From NCBI GenBank assembly GCA_963762605.1, contig CAVXLJ010000019.1, positions 372,001 to 436,000 on the forward strand: a stretch of 64,000 nucleotides of DNA, in the 5' to 3' direction. Every line of letters begins with the position of its first letter. The first letter of the stretch is position 1. The position numbers and the translations under genes were made by a program. Source of the stretch: CAVSRC01 sp963762605. GTDB lineage: Bacteria > Pseudomonadota > Alphaproteobacteria > Rhizobiales > Kaistiaceae. The notes beneath the pieces were generated by a model. It saw only the letters and a program-made list of their open reading frames with translations, was not told the DNA's origin and ran no database searches. Below, piece after piece: positions 29,101 to 37,249 of this stretch.

Positions 29101-31204
29101 CATGGAGAAGGCAAAGCCCGGTTCCGGCGGCCTGTTCTCGGTCGCCATCGACCCGTGGAAGTGCTCCGGCTGCCTGGAGTGCATCGACGTCTGCGGTCCC
29201 AACGCGCTCAAGGAGGCGGAACAGGACGCTCCGCTGCTTGAAAAGCTGCAGACCCAGTTCGAGTTCCTGTCGCGCACGCCGAATACGGCGGCACGCTTCA
29301 TCAACTCGGCGTTCGAGCCGGAAGGCGACATCAAGCGCATCATGCTTGACCGCCACACCTACTATGCCACCACCGGCGGCCACGGTGCCTGCCGCGGCTG
29401 CGGCGAGGTCACGGCCATCCGCCAGGTGGTCGCGACCAGTCACGCCCTGCATGACCGCCGCCGCAAGGGGCATATCCACGAGCTGGAAGGGCTGGTTGCC
29501 GACCTGACGGCCAAGCTGACCGAGGTCGACGGCGACGCCGCCCGCAAGGCGCGGATTTCCGACGCCATGCGCGTGATCGAAAAGCGGCTGTTCATGATGG
29601 AAAGCGGGCCGACCGGCAACGGACCGGCTTCGGCGGTGATTGCCAACGCCACCGGCTGCTCGAGCGTCTATGCCTCGACCTTCCCGTTCAACCCCTACAA
29701 CGATCCGTGGGTCAACAGCCTGTTCCAGGACAGCCCGGCCGTGTCGAAGGGCATCTTCGAGGGCCTGACGGCTTCCGCCACCGTCGACTTCAAGGCGATG
29801 CGGATCGCCAGGCTCGAACTCGCCGACGCCTACAACCCGGCGACCGACGATGCCTTCCTCAAGAACTTCAGCTGGGCGGATTTCTCGCCCGAGGAACGGT
29901 CGATCCTGCCGACGGTGATCAGCATCAGCGGCGACGGCGCGGCCTACGACATCGGCTTCGGCAGCCTGTCGCGGCTGCTCGCCAGCAAGACGCCGGTCAA
30001 GGTGGTGGTGCTCAACAGCGGTGTCTATTCCAACACCGGCGGTCAGACCTCGACCGCCAGCCTCTCCGCCCAGGACAGCGATCTCAGCCGTTTCGGTTCG
30101 GCAGTGTCCGGCAAGCAGGAGGACCGCAAGGAGCTCGGCCTGATCGCCGCGTTCCATCCGGACGTGTTCGTGGTGCAGAGCGCCACGGCAATGCCCGGCC
30201 ACTTCCTCAAGTCCATGATGGCCTATCTCGAGCACAACAGCTCCCCGGCGGTGCTCGACGTCTACACGCCTTGCCAGGCCGAGCACGGCATTGCCGATGC
30301 CGCGGCCAGCCGACGGGCGAAGCTCGCGGTCGAGAGCCGCGTCAGCCCGGTGTTCGTCCACGACCCGAAGCCGGGTGCCTCGCTTGAGGAGCGCTTCTCG
30401 CTCGATGGCAATCCGGCGCTCGACAAGGACTGGACGACGACGACGCTCGAATATGTCGAGGACGGCAAGGTCCAGCTCATGGACGTGCCGCTGACCCCGG
30501 CGGACTTCGCGCGCGGCGAGACCCGCTTCAAGAAGCAGTTCCGTCCGCTGAAGGACGGCGCCGACGGCGTGCCGATCCACGAGTACATCAACCTTCCGCT
30601 CGCCGAGCGGGCCGGCAAGACTCCCTATGTGCTGGCGACGAATGCCGAGCGCCGTCTGGTGCGCAGCGAAGTCGGAGCCATGGTGGTCCATCTGGTCGAG
30701 GAGCGTCGCAAGTACTGGCGCACGCTGCAGCATCTCGCCGGGCAGCGCGTCGCGCAGCTCGACGCGGAGCATCACGCCGAGATCATCGCCCTGCGGCAGC
30801 GTTACGACGAAGCGGTCAAGGCTCAGGAAGCCACGATGGACAGCATCGCGCGCGGCATGAGCGAACTGGCTGCCGCCTCCGCCGCGCCCGCGGCGGTCGG
30901 CATCGGCGGGGCGCTGGCTCCGGTCGCTGCCGGAGCTGCCCCGGCGGCAGCGGCACCCGCGGCCGCGAACGGCTCGGACATCCCGCACATCCGTGACGAG
31001 GACATGACCCTCTGCACCAACTGCAAGACTTGCTACCAGGAGGTGCCTGAGTTGTTCGAGCTGACCCGGATCGTGGTCGACGGGCAGGTGAAGGAAGTCG
31101 CCCGCACCATCCCCGGTGCGCTGGAGAAGATTGAAGTGACGCCGCAACTCAAGGCGCGGCTCGCCAAGGTCGCCGCCAACTGCGACGGGGAGATCGTGAA
31201 ATGA
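26198..31204 (+). CDS. nifJ: Extra-long pyruvate:ferredoxin oxidoreductase with tethered C-terminal Fe-S domain
   Basis: The 1668-residue protein contains all NifJ domains. These are the N-terminal PP-like domain (YPITPSTEISE near residue 48), the domain II/gamma region, two 4Fe-4S motifs (CTGCLECTMVCP from residue 858 and CSGCLECIDVCG from about 989), the CRGCGE cluster ligand region near 1063, and the thiamine-diphosphate site GDGAAYDIG near 1245. It would oxidise pyruvate or a similar 2-oxoacid to acyl-CoA and CO2. NifJ is normally about 1170-1200 residues. The excess here is an insert between the Fe-S motifs, a helical insert after 1070, and a C-terminal extension of about 270 residues. 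That extension contains a helical region, an Ala/Pro-rich linker (about 1557-1592) and a small Cys domain with CTNCKTC at 1606-1612 and a last Cys near 1663. The second ferredoxin motif lacks the usual proline. It overlaps the next gene by four bases. Confidence 0.9.
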   Translation: MNKHTKTDKLVSTKTPDFPGIPSVIHGNGAIAQVMGQVCGGVIGYPITPSTEISEIYEAFRAGGGQNIWGRHPFFFEPEGEHSAQSGALGAALTGGQYVSNASSSQGILYGIESHYVTVGKKVGGFVLQVAARSVSKHSLNVMAGHDDVYALLQSGYTILFGSNPQEAADLAAISYKISAMSLIPVANVMDGFVTSHVMSEVMMPEDDLLRRFVGDPTDRIICPTVAQDMLFGAKGRVFQLKRYLDRHAADIEADDIAKLITFFDANADAVEADNAGNLIEKTLSHLPEELHAQWRRQWVNAYQKGTRQRVPAQVDVDNPGLTGGVQNQPDFQAGSVDHRTHFVRDVPQFAREAMAEYSALTGRFYAPIKTFECDDAETVLIGLGSVTDDAEAVAAYLRRQGKKVGVMSIKMLQPFPEAEVVAALKGKKAVTVLERSDVTALTSMVNQALVKAVENAEGERYPGIPAMKRLPKLTTAIFGLGAHDLQPRHLIAAYENMETRNAPFVYLGSQFFSKNPSPHMAELQDRLRAAYPETELMALETKPNPRLLPEEGLRIRFHSVGGYGTIATGKLLTDILAGALNLNSKSAPKYGSEKSGAPTNYYITLSPEPVKLTNADLEEVEVVVSPDHKVFAHSNPLRGLVEGGTFILQSNLPPLEVWKELPEFARKTITTKHIRFLVLDGFAIAKRHAPTPELETRMMGIAFIGAVCGHVERVLEGADQAAVMEKIRSQIAKKFGAKGGAIVDGNMAVIRDGAEATIAVDYSAPEFADVAAKATPKPAFTAAVSESMCRIQHDSAPAGLFDHEYYEETMATPFREGIIAEAPVLPGSGMFMPSGTAAAKDKGLFRRNVPIFNPDLCTGCLECTMVCPDAAIPATVHDIDDLLITALKQADMPAAQREAARDYIRPIGEAVRAAYRADGDPKAFGAVVAEAINGLDIDSGVVKRNLGRMAEASATLPVARTKPFFDAMEKAKPGSGGLFSVAIDPWKCSGCLECIDVCGPNALKEAEQDAPLLEKLQTQFEFLSRTPNTAARFINSAFEPEGDIKRIMLDRHTYYATTGGHGACRGCGEVTAIRQVVATSHALHDRRRKGHIHELEGLVADLTAKLTEVDGDAARKARISDAMRVIEKRLFMMESGPTGNGPASAVIANATGCSSVYASTFPFNPYNDPWVNSLFQDSPAVSKGIFEGLTASATVDFKAMRIARLELADAYNPATDDAFLKNFSWADFSPEERSILPTVISISGDGAAYDIGFGSLSRLLASKTPVKVVVLNSGVYSNTGGQTSTASLSAQDSDLSRFGSAVSGKQEDRKELGLIAAFHPDVFVVQSATAMPGHFLKSMMAYLEHNSSPAVLDVYTPCQAEHGIADAAASRRAKLAVESRVSPVFVHDPKPGASLEERFSLDGNPALDKDWTTTTLEYVEDGKVQLMDVPLTPADFARGETRFKKQFRPLKDGADGVPIHEYINLPLAERAGKTPYVLATNAERRLVRSEVGAMVVHLVEERRKYWRTLQHLAGQRVAQLDAEHHAEIIALRQRYDEAVKAQEATMDSIARGMSELAAASAAPAAVGIGGALAPVAAGAAPAAAAPAAANGSDIPHIRDEDMTLCTNCKTCYQEVPELFELTRIVVDGQVKEVARTIPGALEKIEVTPQLKARLAKVAANCDGEIVK

Positions 31205-33969
31205 ACGTTGTCGTTGCCGAACCCCAGGACGTCGGCGTGGCCCAGGACGACCTGTTCCTGAAGCAGCTCGACGTCCTCAAGAAGCACCTCACCGCCGATC
31301 CGAAGTCGCTGCGCCACCTGTTCGTGGCCGACGGCACCCAGGCGATCGCGTGGGAATTCCAGCAGCCGGAGATCGGCGAGCGCTTCATCGGCGTTCTGTG
31401 GAACCTGCTGTTGCGCGGCGACGACATGAGCACCGTGCTGCAGCGCTTCATCTGGGACCTGCCGCTGAAGTTCAAGCGCCGCTTCATCAAGGCGATCGAC
31501 GTTCATCTCTCGGCCCGCTACCCGATGTTCAAGGGCCTGTCCGAGGGCTGGCCGGCCGAGAGCTTCATCCCGCCCTATATCCGTCCGCCGGAGGAGCGCT
31601 CGCACGACTTCGATCTCGTCAACCAGGGCTACCTCGGCTACATGAACCTCGGCTACTCGCTGCGCGAGGTCGAGCTGATCGTCTGGCTGGAAGTGCTGCG
31701 CGACAAGCAGTGCGACGAGCGCCCGTGCGAGGTCGGCACCCTGCTTGAGGGCCGCAAGAAGCCGCTCGGCGGCTGCCCGGTCAAGATCCACATCCCCGAG
31801 ATGATCGATCTGATCGGCAAGGGCAAGATTCGCGAGGCGCTCGAACTGATCGAGTCCGCCAACCCGCTGCCCGATGTCACCGGGCGGGTCTGTCCGCAGG
31901 AAAACCAGTGCCAGGGCGTGTGCACCCACACCAAGCGGCCGATCGAGATCGGCCAGCTCGAATGGTACCTGCCCGAACACGAAAAGCTGGCCGATCCGGA
32001 CGGCATGAAGCGCTTCGCCGGTGTCGTCAGCCCGTGGGCGCGGGCGGCAAAGCCGCCGATCGCGGTCGTCGGCTCCGGCCCGTCCGGCCTCATCAACGCC
32101 TATCTGCTGGCCGTGGAGGGCTTTCCCGTCACGGTGTTCGAGGCCTTCCACGAACTCGGCGGCGTGCTGCGCTACGGCATTCCCGAGTTCCGCCTGCCCA
32201 ACACGCTGATCGACGACGTCGTCGCCAAGATCGACGCGCTCGGCGGCCGCTTCGTCAAGAACTTCATCGTCGGCAAGACCGCGACGCTGGAGGACCTGAA
32301 GAATGCCGGCTTCTGGAAGATCTTCGTCGGCACCGGCGCCGGCCTGCCGACCTTCATGAACGTGCCGGGCGAACACCTTCTCGGCGTCATGTCGGCCAAC
32401 GAGTTCCTCACCCGTGTCAACCTGATGCGCGCCCTCGATCCGAAATACGAGACGCCTTTGCCGGAGGTGAAGAACAAGCAGATCCTGGTGATCGGCGGCG
32501 GCAACACGGCCATGGACGCGGCCCGCACCGCCAAGCGGCTGGGCGGCAACGTCACCATCGTCTATCGCCGCACGCAGGCCGAAATGCCGGCCCGCGTCGA
32601 GGAACTCCACCACGCTCTGGAGGAAGGGATCGATCTCGCGGTGCTGGTTTCGCCGCGCGAATTCGTCGGCGACGAGCATACCCATTTCGTCACCCACGCC
32701 ATCGTCGACATCAACGAGCTCGGTGAGCCGGACGCCTCCGGCCGCCGCCGGCCCAAGCCCACCGGCCAGACCAAGCAGATGGCGGCCGATCTCGTCATCA
32801 TGGCGCTTGGCAACGCCGCCAACCCGATCATCAAGGACTCCGAGCCCGGCCTGAAGGTCAGCAAGTGGGGCACGATCGAGGTCGGCGAGGACTCCCAGGA
32901 GACTTCGATCGCCGGTGTCTATACCGGCGGCGATGCGGCCCGTGGCGGCTCCACCGCAATCCTGGCCGCAGGCGACGGCCAGGCGGCGGCGCGCCAGATC
33001 GTCGGCGATATCCCGTTCAGTGCCGAAGAAGTCCGCCAGATGGTCGAAAAGGCGGCGCACTACACCGAACTTGGCCAGGCCGGCCAGACCATCGTCTCGC
33101 GCACCGAGCTCTCCACCGGTATCGTGGAGATGACCGTGCGTGCACCGATGGTCGCTCACGCCGCCCATGCCGGCCAGTTCGTGCGCGTGCTGGCAAGCCA
33201 GGACGGCGAACTCATCCCGCTCACCCTTGCGGATTGGGATGCCGAGGCCGGCACCATCGATCTCGTCATCCAGGGCATGGGCACCTCCACCCAGCTCATG
33301 AACCGCATGGCGATCGGTGACTCCTTCGCCGGCATCGCCGGTCCGCTCGGGCGGCCGAGCGACGTCAAGCCGTGCAAACCGGACGAGACGGTGGCGTTCA
33401 CTGCCGGCGGCGTCGGCCTGCCTGCGATCTACCCGATCGCCAGGGCGCACTTGAGGATCGGCAACCACGTCACGCTGATCGTCGGCTTCCGCTCGGCCAA
33501 CCTCCTGTTCTGGACTGGCGAGGACGAACGCCTCGGCAAGCTCAAGGCCGAGTTCGGCGACCAGCTCGACATCATCTACACGTCGAACGACGGCACCTTC
33601 GGCCAGAAGGGCTTCGTCACCACGCCGCTGGAAGAGATGCTCAAGGCGGGCGGCGTGTCCAAGGGGCGCAAGATCGCCGAGGTCATCGCCGTCGGTCCGC
33701 CGCTGATGATGCGGGCGGTCAGCGACCTCACCAAGCCCTATGGCGTGCCGACCGTCGCCAGCCTCAACTCGATCATGGTGGATGCCACCGGCATGTGCGG
33801 TGCCTGCATGGTGCCGGTGGTCGAAGGCGACAAGTCCGTGCGCCGCCACGCCTGCATCGACGGGCCGGAATTTGACGCCCATACCATCGAATGGGACAAG
33901 TACATGCCGCGTTTCGGCCAGTTCAAGGCCCAGGAAACCCACAGCCGCGAGCTGCACGGTCTCGCCTGA
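31201..33969 (+). CDS. Fused NfnB-NfnA-like NAD(P)H:ferredoxin oxidoreductase
   Basis: The 922-residue flavoprotein joins two modules that are separate subunits in electron-bifurcating Nfn. After about 185 N-terminal residues I cannot assign, a GltD/NfnB-like half has Fe-S cysteines (GGCPVKIHIPEMI near 192; CPQENQCQGVC near 230), the FAD site VVGSGPSG near 291 and the NADP site GGGNTAMDAARTAKRLG near 430. From about residue 625 an NfnA/PyrK-like half has its NAD region AFTAGGVGLPAIYP near 733. It ends with the [2Fe-2S] motif DATGMCGACM...ACIDGPEFD (Cys near 866, 869 and 885), including the Asp found in NfnA. The start codon overlaps the PFOR stop (ATGA), so both are made together. It should take electrons from the PFOR and reduce NAD(P), or run in reverse. 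Whether it bifurcates electrons is not shown by sequence. Confidence 0.85.
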   Translation: MNVVVAEPQDVGVAQDDLFLKQLDVLKKHLTADPKSLRHLFVADGTQAIAWEFQQPEIGERFIGVLWNLLLRGDDMSTVLQRFIWDLPLKFKRRFIKAIDVHLSARYPMFKGLSEGWPAESFIPPYIRPPEERSHDFDLVNQGYLGYMNLGYSLREVELIVWLEVLRDKQCDERPCEVGTLLEGRKKPLGGCPVKIHIPEMIDLIGKGKIREALELIESANPLPDVTGRVCPQENQCQGVCTHTKRPIEIGQLEWYLPEHEKLADPDGMKRFAGVVSPWARAAKPPIAVVGSGPSGLINAYLLAVEGFPVTVFEAFHELGGVLRYGIPEFRLPNTLIDDVVAKIDALGGRFVKNFIVGKTATLEDLKNAGFWKIFVGTGAGLPTFMNVPGEHLLGVMSANEFLTRVNLMRALDPKYETPLPEVKNKQILVIGGGNTAMDAARTAKRLGGNVTIVYRRTQAEMPARVEELHHALEEGIDLAVLVSPREFVGDEHTHFVTHAIVDINELGEPDASGRRRPKPTGQTKQMAADLVIMALGNAANPIIKDSEPGLKVSKWGTIEVGEDSQETSIAGVYTGGDAARGGSTAILAAGDGQAAARQIVGDIPFSAEEVRQMVEKAAHYTELGQAGQTIVSRTELSTGIVEMTVRAPMVAHAAHAGQFVRVLASQDGELIPLTLADWDAEAGTIDLVIQGMGTSTQLMNRMAIGDSFAGIAGPLGRPSDVKPCKPDETVAFTAGGVGLPAIYPIARAHLRIGNHVTLIVGFRSANLLFWTGEDERLGKLKAEFGDQLDIIYTSNDGTFGQKGFVTTPLEEMLKAGGVSKGRKIAEVIAVGPPLMMRAVSDLTKPYGVPTVASLNSIMVDATGMCGACMVPVVEGDKSVRRHACIDGPEFDAHTIEWDKYMPRFGQFKAQETHSRELHGLA

Positions 33970-34039
33970 CGCCTTTGGAACTGAATCGTCTCTTCGGCCG
34001 GGGTTTCTGGGGAAGCCCCGGCCGTAACCGAGTGGGTCG

Positions 34040-34642
34040 ATGGCCGGAGAGAACCGCGACGTCGAGCGCCTGACCGCCTTCACCGACGGCGTGATGGCCA
34101 TTGCCGTCACGCTTCTCGTGCTCGACATCCGGCTTCCGCGCCCGGCCGGCGGGCTCGACGATGCGACGCTGCTTGCCGACCTGCTCGCCATCTGGCCGAA
34201 ATATTTCGGCTACGCGTTGAGCTTCGTCGTCATCGGCAATTTCTGGGTCGGCCACACCCGCCGGCTGCGCACGCTGAAGTCGGTCGATGGCGGGCTGCTC
34301 TGGCTCAACATCCTGTTCCTGCTGGCCATTGGTTTCATGCCCTTCGTCACCTCCGTGCTCAGCGAGAACGCCGGACGCGTCGCCACGATCCTTTATGCCG
34401 CCACCATGATCGTCGCTTCGCTGCTGCTCACACTGGTCTGGCGCTATGCCGCGCGCCGGGAGCATGTCGATCTGCCCAAGGTCGAACGACGCGTGGAGGC
34501 CCTGCGCTCGCTGACTGTGCCCGGTGTCTTTGCGCTGTCGATCGTCGTCGCCTGGTACCTGCCGGGCTACGCGCGCGATACCTGGCTGCTGCTCATTCCG
34601 CTTCTGCCGCTGGGCCGGCGCCTGGGGCGCCGCTCGACCTGA
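34040..34642 (+). CDS. TMEM175/DUF1211-family potassium channel-like protein
   Basis: The 200-residue protein has six hydrophobic segments and, at residues 10-27, the sequence RLTAFTDGVMAIAVTLLV, matching the FSDGVxAIxxTLL signature of the TMEM175 family in helix 1. Bacterial TMEM175 proteins assemble as tetramers of six-helix subunits and conduct K+ without a TVGYG filter. It follows the PFOR-Nfn operon after 70 bases that include a strong hairpin (33995-34024) without a T-run, so co-transcription is possible but unproven. Confidence 0.82.
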   Translation: MAGENRDVERLTAFTDGVMAIAVTLLVLDIRLPRPAGGLDDATLLADLLAIWPKYFGYALSFVVIGNFWVGHTRRLRTLKSVDGGLLWLNILFLLAIGFMPFVTSVLSENAGRVATILYAATMIVASLLLTLVWRYAARREHVDLPKVERRVEALRSLTVPGVFALSIVVAWYLPGYARDTWLLLIPLLPLGRRLGRRST

Positions 34643-34666
34643 AGCGTTCCGCGATGCGGCGCTCGC

Positions 34667-35893
34667 TCAAGAGTGCCGGGCCGGGAGCCGGCGCTCCTGG
34701 CCAAGGACCCAGACGGCTGCGGGAATGGCGATCGCCGACGCCGCGGCGAGGGCGAGGTAGAGCGGCGTCAGACCGATATTGGTTCCGATCTCGATGCCGG
34801 CGATCGGCCCGATGGTGCCGCCGATATCTCCGAAGAACTGATAGACGCCGACCGCCGGGCCATGCTGGCGCTCGCTGACGGCATCGCCGAGAAGGGTCAG
34901 CATGGGCAAGGTGACGCCGTTGTAGGACAGCCCGACAAGCACAGCGCCGGCGAGCAGCGGCCACAGCGTCTGCGCCACGGCGATGATCGCGAACCCGGCC
35001 GCCAGTACCGCCAGGGAGGGCACCAGCAGCGTCGAGCGCAGCGGCGCCTTGTCGATGGCGCGGCCGATGACGAACGCCACCACCGCCGAGCAGCCGATAA
35101 TCACCGCCATGACCAGCCCGGAGGTGCCCTGCGCCTGCATGCCGAACAGGTGGATGCCGCGCTTCTGCACGAGCACGACCATGGTCGCCAGCAGCACGCC
35201 CTGCAGGGTGAGGAAGATGAGCAGGTTGAAGCCCCAGGCAGCGGCGAGGATGCCCAGGTTGGGATGGGCCAGCAGGGACTTCAGCCCGCTGTTTGCGGAG
35301 GGGCCGGCCGTCTTTGCCCGCGCTCGCCCGGTCGTCCCGGGGAGAAACATCGCGGCAAAGGCGGCGCCGGCGAGCGTGATTGCCGCTCCGGTCAGGAAGG
35401 CGGCCTCGTCGGTGAACAGGTCGGCAAGCACACCGCCGAGAACCAGCCCGGCCGGCACCGCGGCCGACAGGGCAACGCGGACGATCGACGTCCTGCGGCC
35501 GCGATCGGCCGTGTCCGAGAGGCTGAGCACCGCCGCCTGTGCGCCGACGAAGAGAAAGGCCGTGCCGACGCCGAAGATCGCCCGTCCGGCGAGAAACCAC
35601 CACATCGCAGCGCCGAAATGCAGCGCGGCGCTGTAGCACAGCACGCCGACGGTTTCGATCAGCAGGGCGCCGGACAGTGTCACGCGCGGCCCCAGCCGGC
35701 CGATGGCATGTCCGGCCGGGACGTTGAAGATCAGGCGGGATATCCGATTGGCCGAGAGGATCAGCCCGATCATGAAGGCCGGTATGCCGAGGCTGAGCCC
35801 GAGCGCCGGCAGGATCGGAAATACCAGGCCACCGCCGAGCCCGCCGATGAGGGCCAGCACGGCGATGCGCCGGGTCGTCGCCGCAGCATTCAC
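34667..35893 (-). CDS. MFS transporter
   Basis: The 408-residue, 12-helix protein has the motif-A region NVPAGHAIGRLGPR after helix 2 and a central cytoplasmic loop, as in DHA1-type exporters. It starts at a GTG that overlaps the TGA of the upstream isochorismatase gene (35890-35893), so it is translationally coupled as the last gene of a marR-isochorismatase-MFS operon. Under a MarR regulator, a role in exporting an aromatic or other toxic compound is the usual inference. The substrate is not visible. Confidence 0.85.
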   Translation of the reverse strand: MNAAATTRRIAVLALIGGLGGGLVFPILPALGLSLGIPAFMIGLILSANRISRLIFNVPAGHAIGRLGPRVTLSGALLIETVGVLCYSAALHFGAAMWWFLAGRAIFGVGTAFLFVGAQAAVLSLSDTADRGRRTSIVRVALSAAVPAGLVLGGVLADLFTDEAAFLTGAAITLAGAAFAAMFLPGTTGRARAKTAGPSANSGLKSLLAHPNLGILAAAWGFNLLIFLTLQGVLLATMVVLVQKRGIHLFGMQAQGTSGLVMAVIIGCSAVVAFVIGRAIDKAPLRSTLLVPSLAVLAAGFAIIAVAQTLWPLLAGAVLVGLSYNGVTLPMLTLLGDAVSERQHGPAVGVYQFFGDIGGTIGPIAGIEIGTNIGLTPLYLALAAASAIAIPAAVWVLGQERRLPARHS

Positions 35894-36459
35894 CGGGCGG
35901 CGTCCTGCCGGTCGAGCAGCGCAATGATTGCTTGCGTGGTGCCGGTCTCGCCGAGGCGCGGGAAGATGCGCGAGACGCTGCCGTCATGAGCCTCGGGTGA
36001 CCTGTCCGTCATGGCGTCGACGGCAAGCGCGACGTTGAAGCCGCGTTCATGGGCCTGCCGCGCCGTCGATTCGACGCCGATGCTCGTGGCGACGCCGCAC
36101 AGGACGACCTGCGTGACGCCGCGGCCCTTCAGATGGTCTTCGAGACCGGTATTGGTGAAGGCGCCCCACGTGTTCTTGGTGACCACGTGGTCCTGCGGCT
36201 GGCGGCCGAGTTCGGGCAGAAATTCCAGCGCCTCTGCCGGAAACGGACCGGAATGGCGCGCGACGTCGGTGCGCGCTTGCGGCTGGCCGGCGACGTTGAC
36301 CAGCACGACCGGCAGGTCGCGCCGGCGGAAAGCGTCGGCCAGCGCCGCGGCGTTCTTGACGACATCGGCGAACGGATGGGCGGCCGGAAAGCCGGCGATG
36401 CCTTTCTGCAGGTCGACGACGACAAGCGCCGTGTTCGGGTCGAGTGCGGTCACGGTCAT
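35890..36459 (-). CDS. Isochorismatase-family (cysteine) hydrolase
   Basis: The 189-residue protein shows the family triad. These are the aspartate of LVVVDLQKGI near residue 15, a lysine in VVTKNTWGAF near residue 98, and a cysteine in VVLCGVATSIGVESTAR near residue 125. Relatives hydrolyse amides such as nicotinamide, N-carbamoyl compounds or isochorismate. I chose the MTVTAL start at 36459, which begins directly before the first beta strand. It sits 38 bases after the marR gene and overlaps the MFS gene, so all three are likely co-regulated. The true substrate is unknown. Confidence 0.87.
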   Translation of the reverse strand: MTVTALDPNTALVVVDLQKGIAGFPAAHPFADVVKNAAALADAFRRRDLPVVLVNVAGQPQARTDVARHSGPFPAEALEFLPELGRQPQDHVVTKNTWGAFTNTGLEDHLKGRGVTQVVLCGVATSIGVESTARQAHERGFNVALAVDAMTDRSPEAHDGSVSRIFPRLGETGTTQAIIALLDRQDAAR

Positions 36460-36497
36460 GGCGGGAACTCTGTCTTGCGGGGTTTGGAAGGAAACGG

Positions 36498-36953
36498 TCA
36501 GTCTTCGAGCATGCGGGCGAGCAGGCGGGTCGCGGCGGCCAGTGTCGCCTGTTCGTCGCGGGAAAGCTTCGCGGCGATGCTGCGCGTCAGCCAGTCCTGT
36601 CGCGCCGCCCGGCCGTGCGCGATCCACTGCCGGCATGCCTCGGAAAGCGAGATGATGGTCTGGCGCCCGTCGTCGGGGTCGGCGCGGCCCTCGACATGGC
36701 CGGCGGCTTCGAGCGCCGCCACGGTGGTGCGCATCGATTGCGGGCGCACGCCCTCGGCCCGGGCAAGGGCGGAAACCGTGGCGGGACCATCCCGCTCCAG
36801 CCGCAGGATCACGGACGTCTGGGAGGGTGTCAGATCGCCGGCGTCCGCCTGCTCGCGCAGCCGGCGTTTCAGCTTTCCGGCAAGCGCGCGGAGCTCCGCT
36901 GCAAGCGCAGAGGCGTCCGGGTCGATGGCAGAAGCGGCGTGCGTGTCGATCAT
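36498..36953 (-). CDS. MarR-family transcriptional regulator
   Basis: The 151-residue winged-helix protein has the recognition region VSALARAEGVRPQSMRTTVAALE and the wing DPDDGRQTIISLS, typical of MarR. It is the first gene of the operon with the hydrolase and MFS genes. A perfect inverted repeat starts two bases upstream of its ATG, in position for autorepression that would also control the two downstream genes. The ligand is unknown. Confidence 0.9.
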   Translation of the reverse strand: MIDTHAASAIDPDASALAAELRALAGKLKRRLREQADAGDLTPSQTSVILRLERDGPATVSALARAEGVRPQSMRTTVAALEAAGHVEGRADPDDGRQTIISLSEACRQWIAHGRAARQDWLTRSIAAKLSRDEQATLAAATRLLARMLED

Positions 36954-36954
36954 T

Positions 36955-36986
36955 TATGCAGGTAATCTGTAAAGGTCACCTGCATA
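36955..36986. promoter_or_regulatory. Probable MarR operator
   Basis: tatgcaggt (36955-36963) and acctgcata (36978-36986) are perfect 9-bp inverted arms separated by 14 bases. They lie immediately in front of the marR start codon and would cover its promoter or ribosome site. Binding by this MarR is inferred from position and symmetry. Confidence 0.7.
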
Positions 36987-37040
36987 TATCGCGCCCCGTC
37001 AGCTTGGCAAGGGGGGGGCTGGTCGGCCGATCGCGCCCGT

Positions 37041-37080
37041 CAAAAGACAAACCGCCGCCCGGCGGGGACCGGACGGCGGC
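37041..37080 (-). terminator. Rho-independent terminator of the L,D-transpeptidase gene
   Basis: On the minus strand an 11-bp GC-rich stem with one mismatch (37069-37079 with 37052-37062) is followed by TTTGTCTTTT. It ends transcription coming from the L,D-transpeptidase gene whose stop is at 37250, before the marR promoter. A weaker hairpin (cgcctta/taaggcg, 37101-37126) lies between. Confidence 0.7.
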
Positions 37081-37249
37081 GCTTTGATCAGGACCCAGGA
37101 CGCCTTAGAGGGGGGCGGGTTAAGGCGTTCTATCGAGTGGGGACTCGGGAAACCACGGCCCTGATCGCTTTCGCTTCCATATCTAGGTGGACGGACGGCA
37201 CCTGTCTGTGAACGCCATCACAATCGCCGGCAAGACATCGCGTGACACT

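Noticed and set aside
26357..31147. A 1.6-kb-residue open frame on the strand opposite the PFOR gene
   Set aside because: It is a shadow caused by high GC and codon bias: it has no domains, is rich in His/Arg/Asp/Gly, and lies exactly over a well-defined enzyme.
31033..34191. A 1052-codon open frame on the minus strand over the Nfn-like gene
   Set aside because: Same shadow effect; no motif, no ribosome site, and complete overlap with a gene showing clear flavin and Fe-S motifs.
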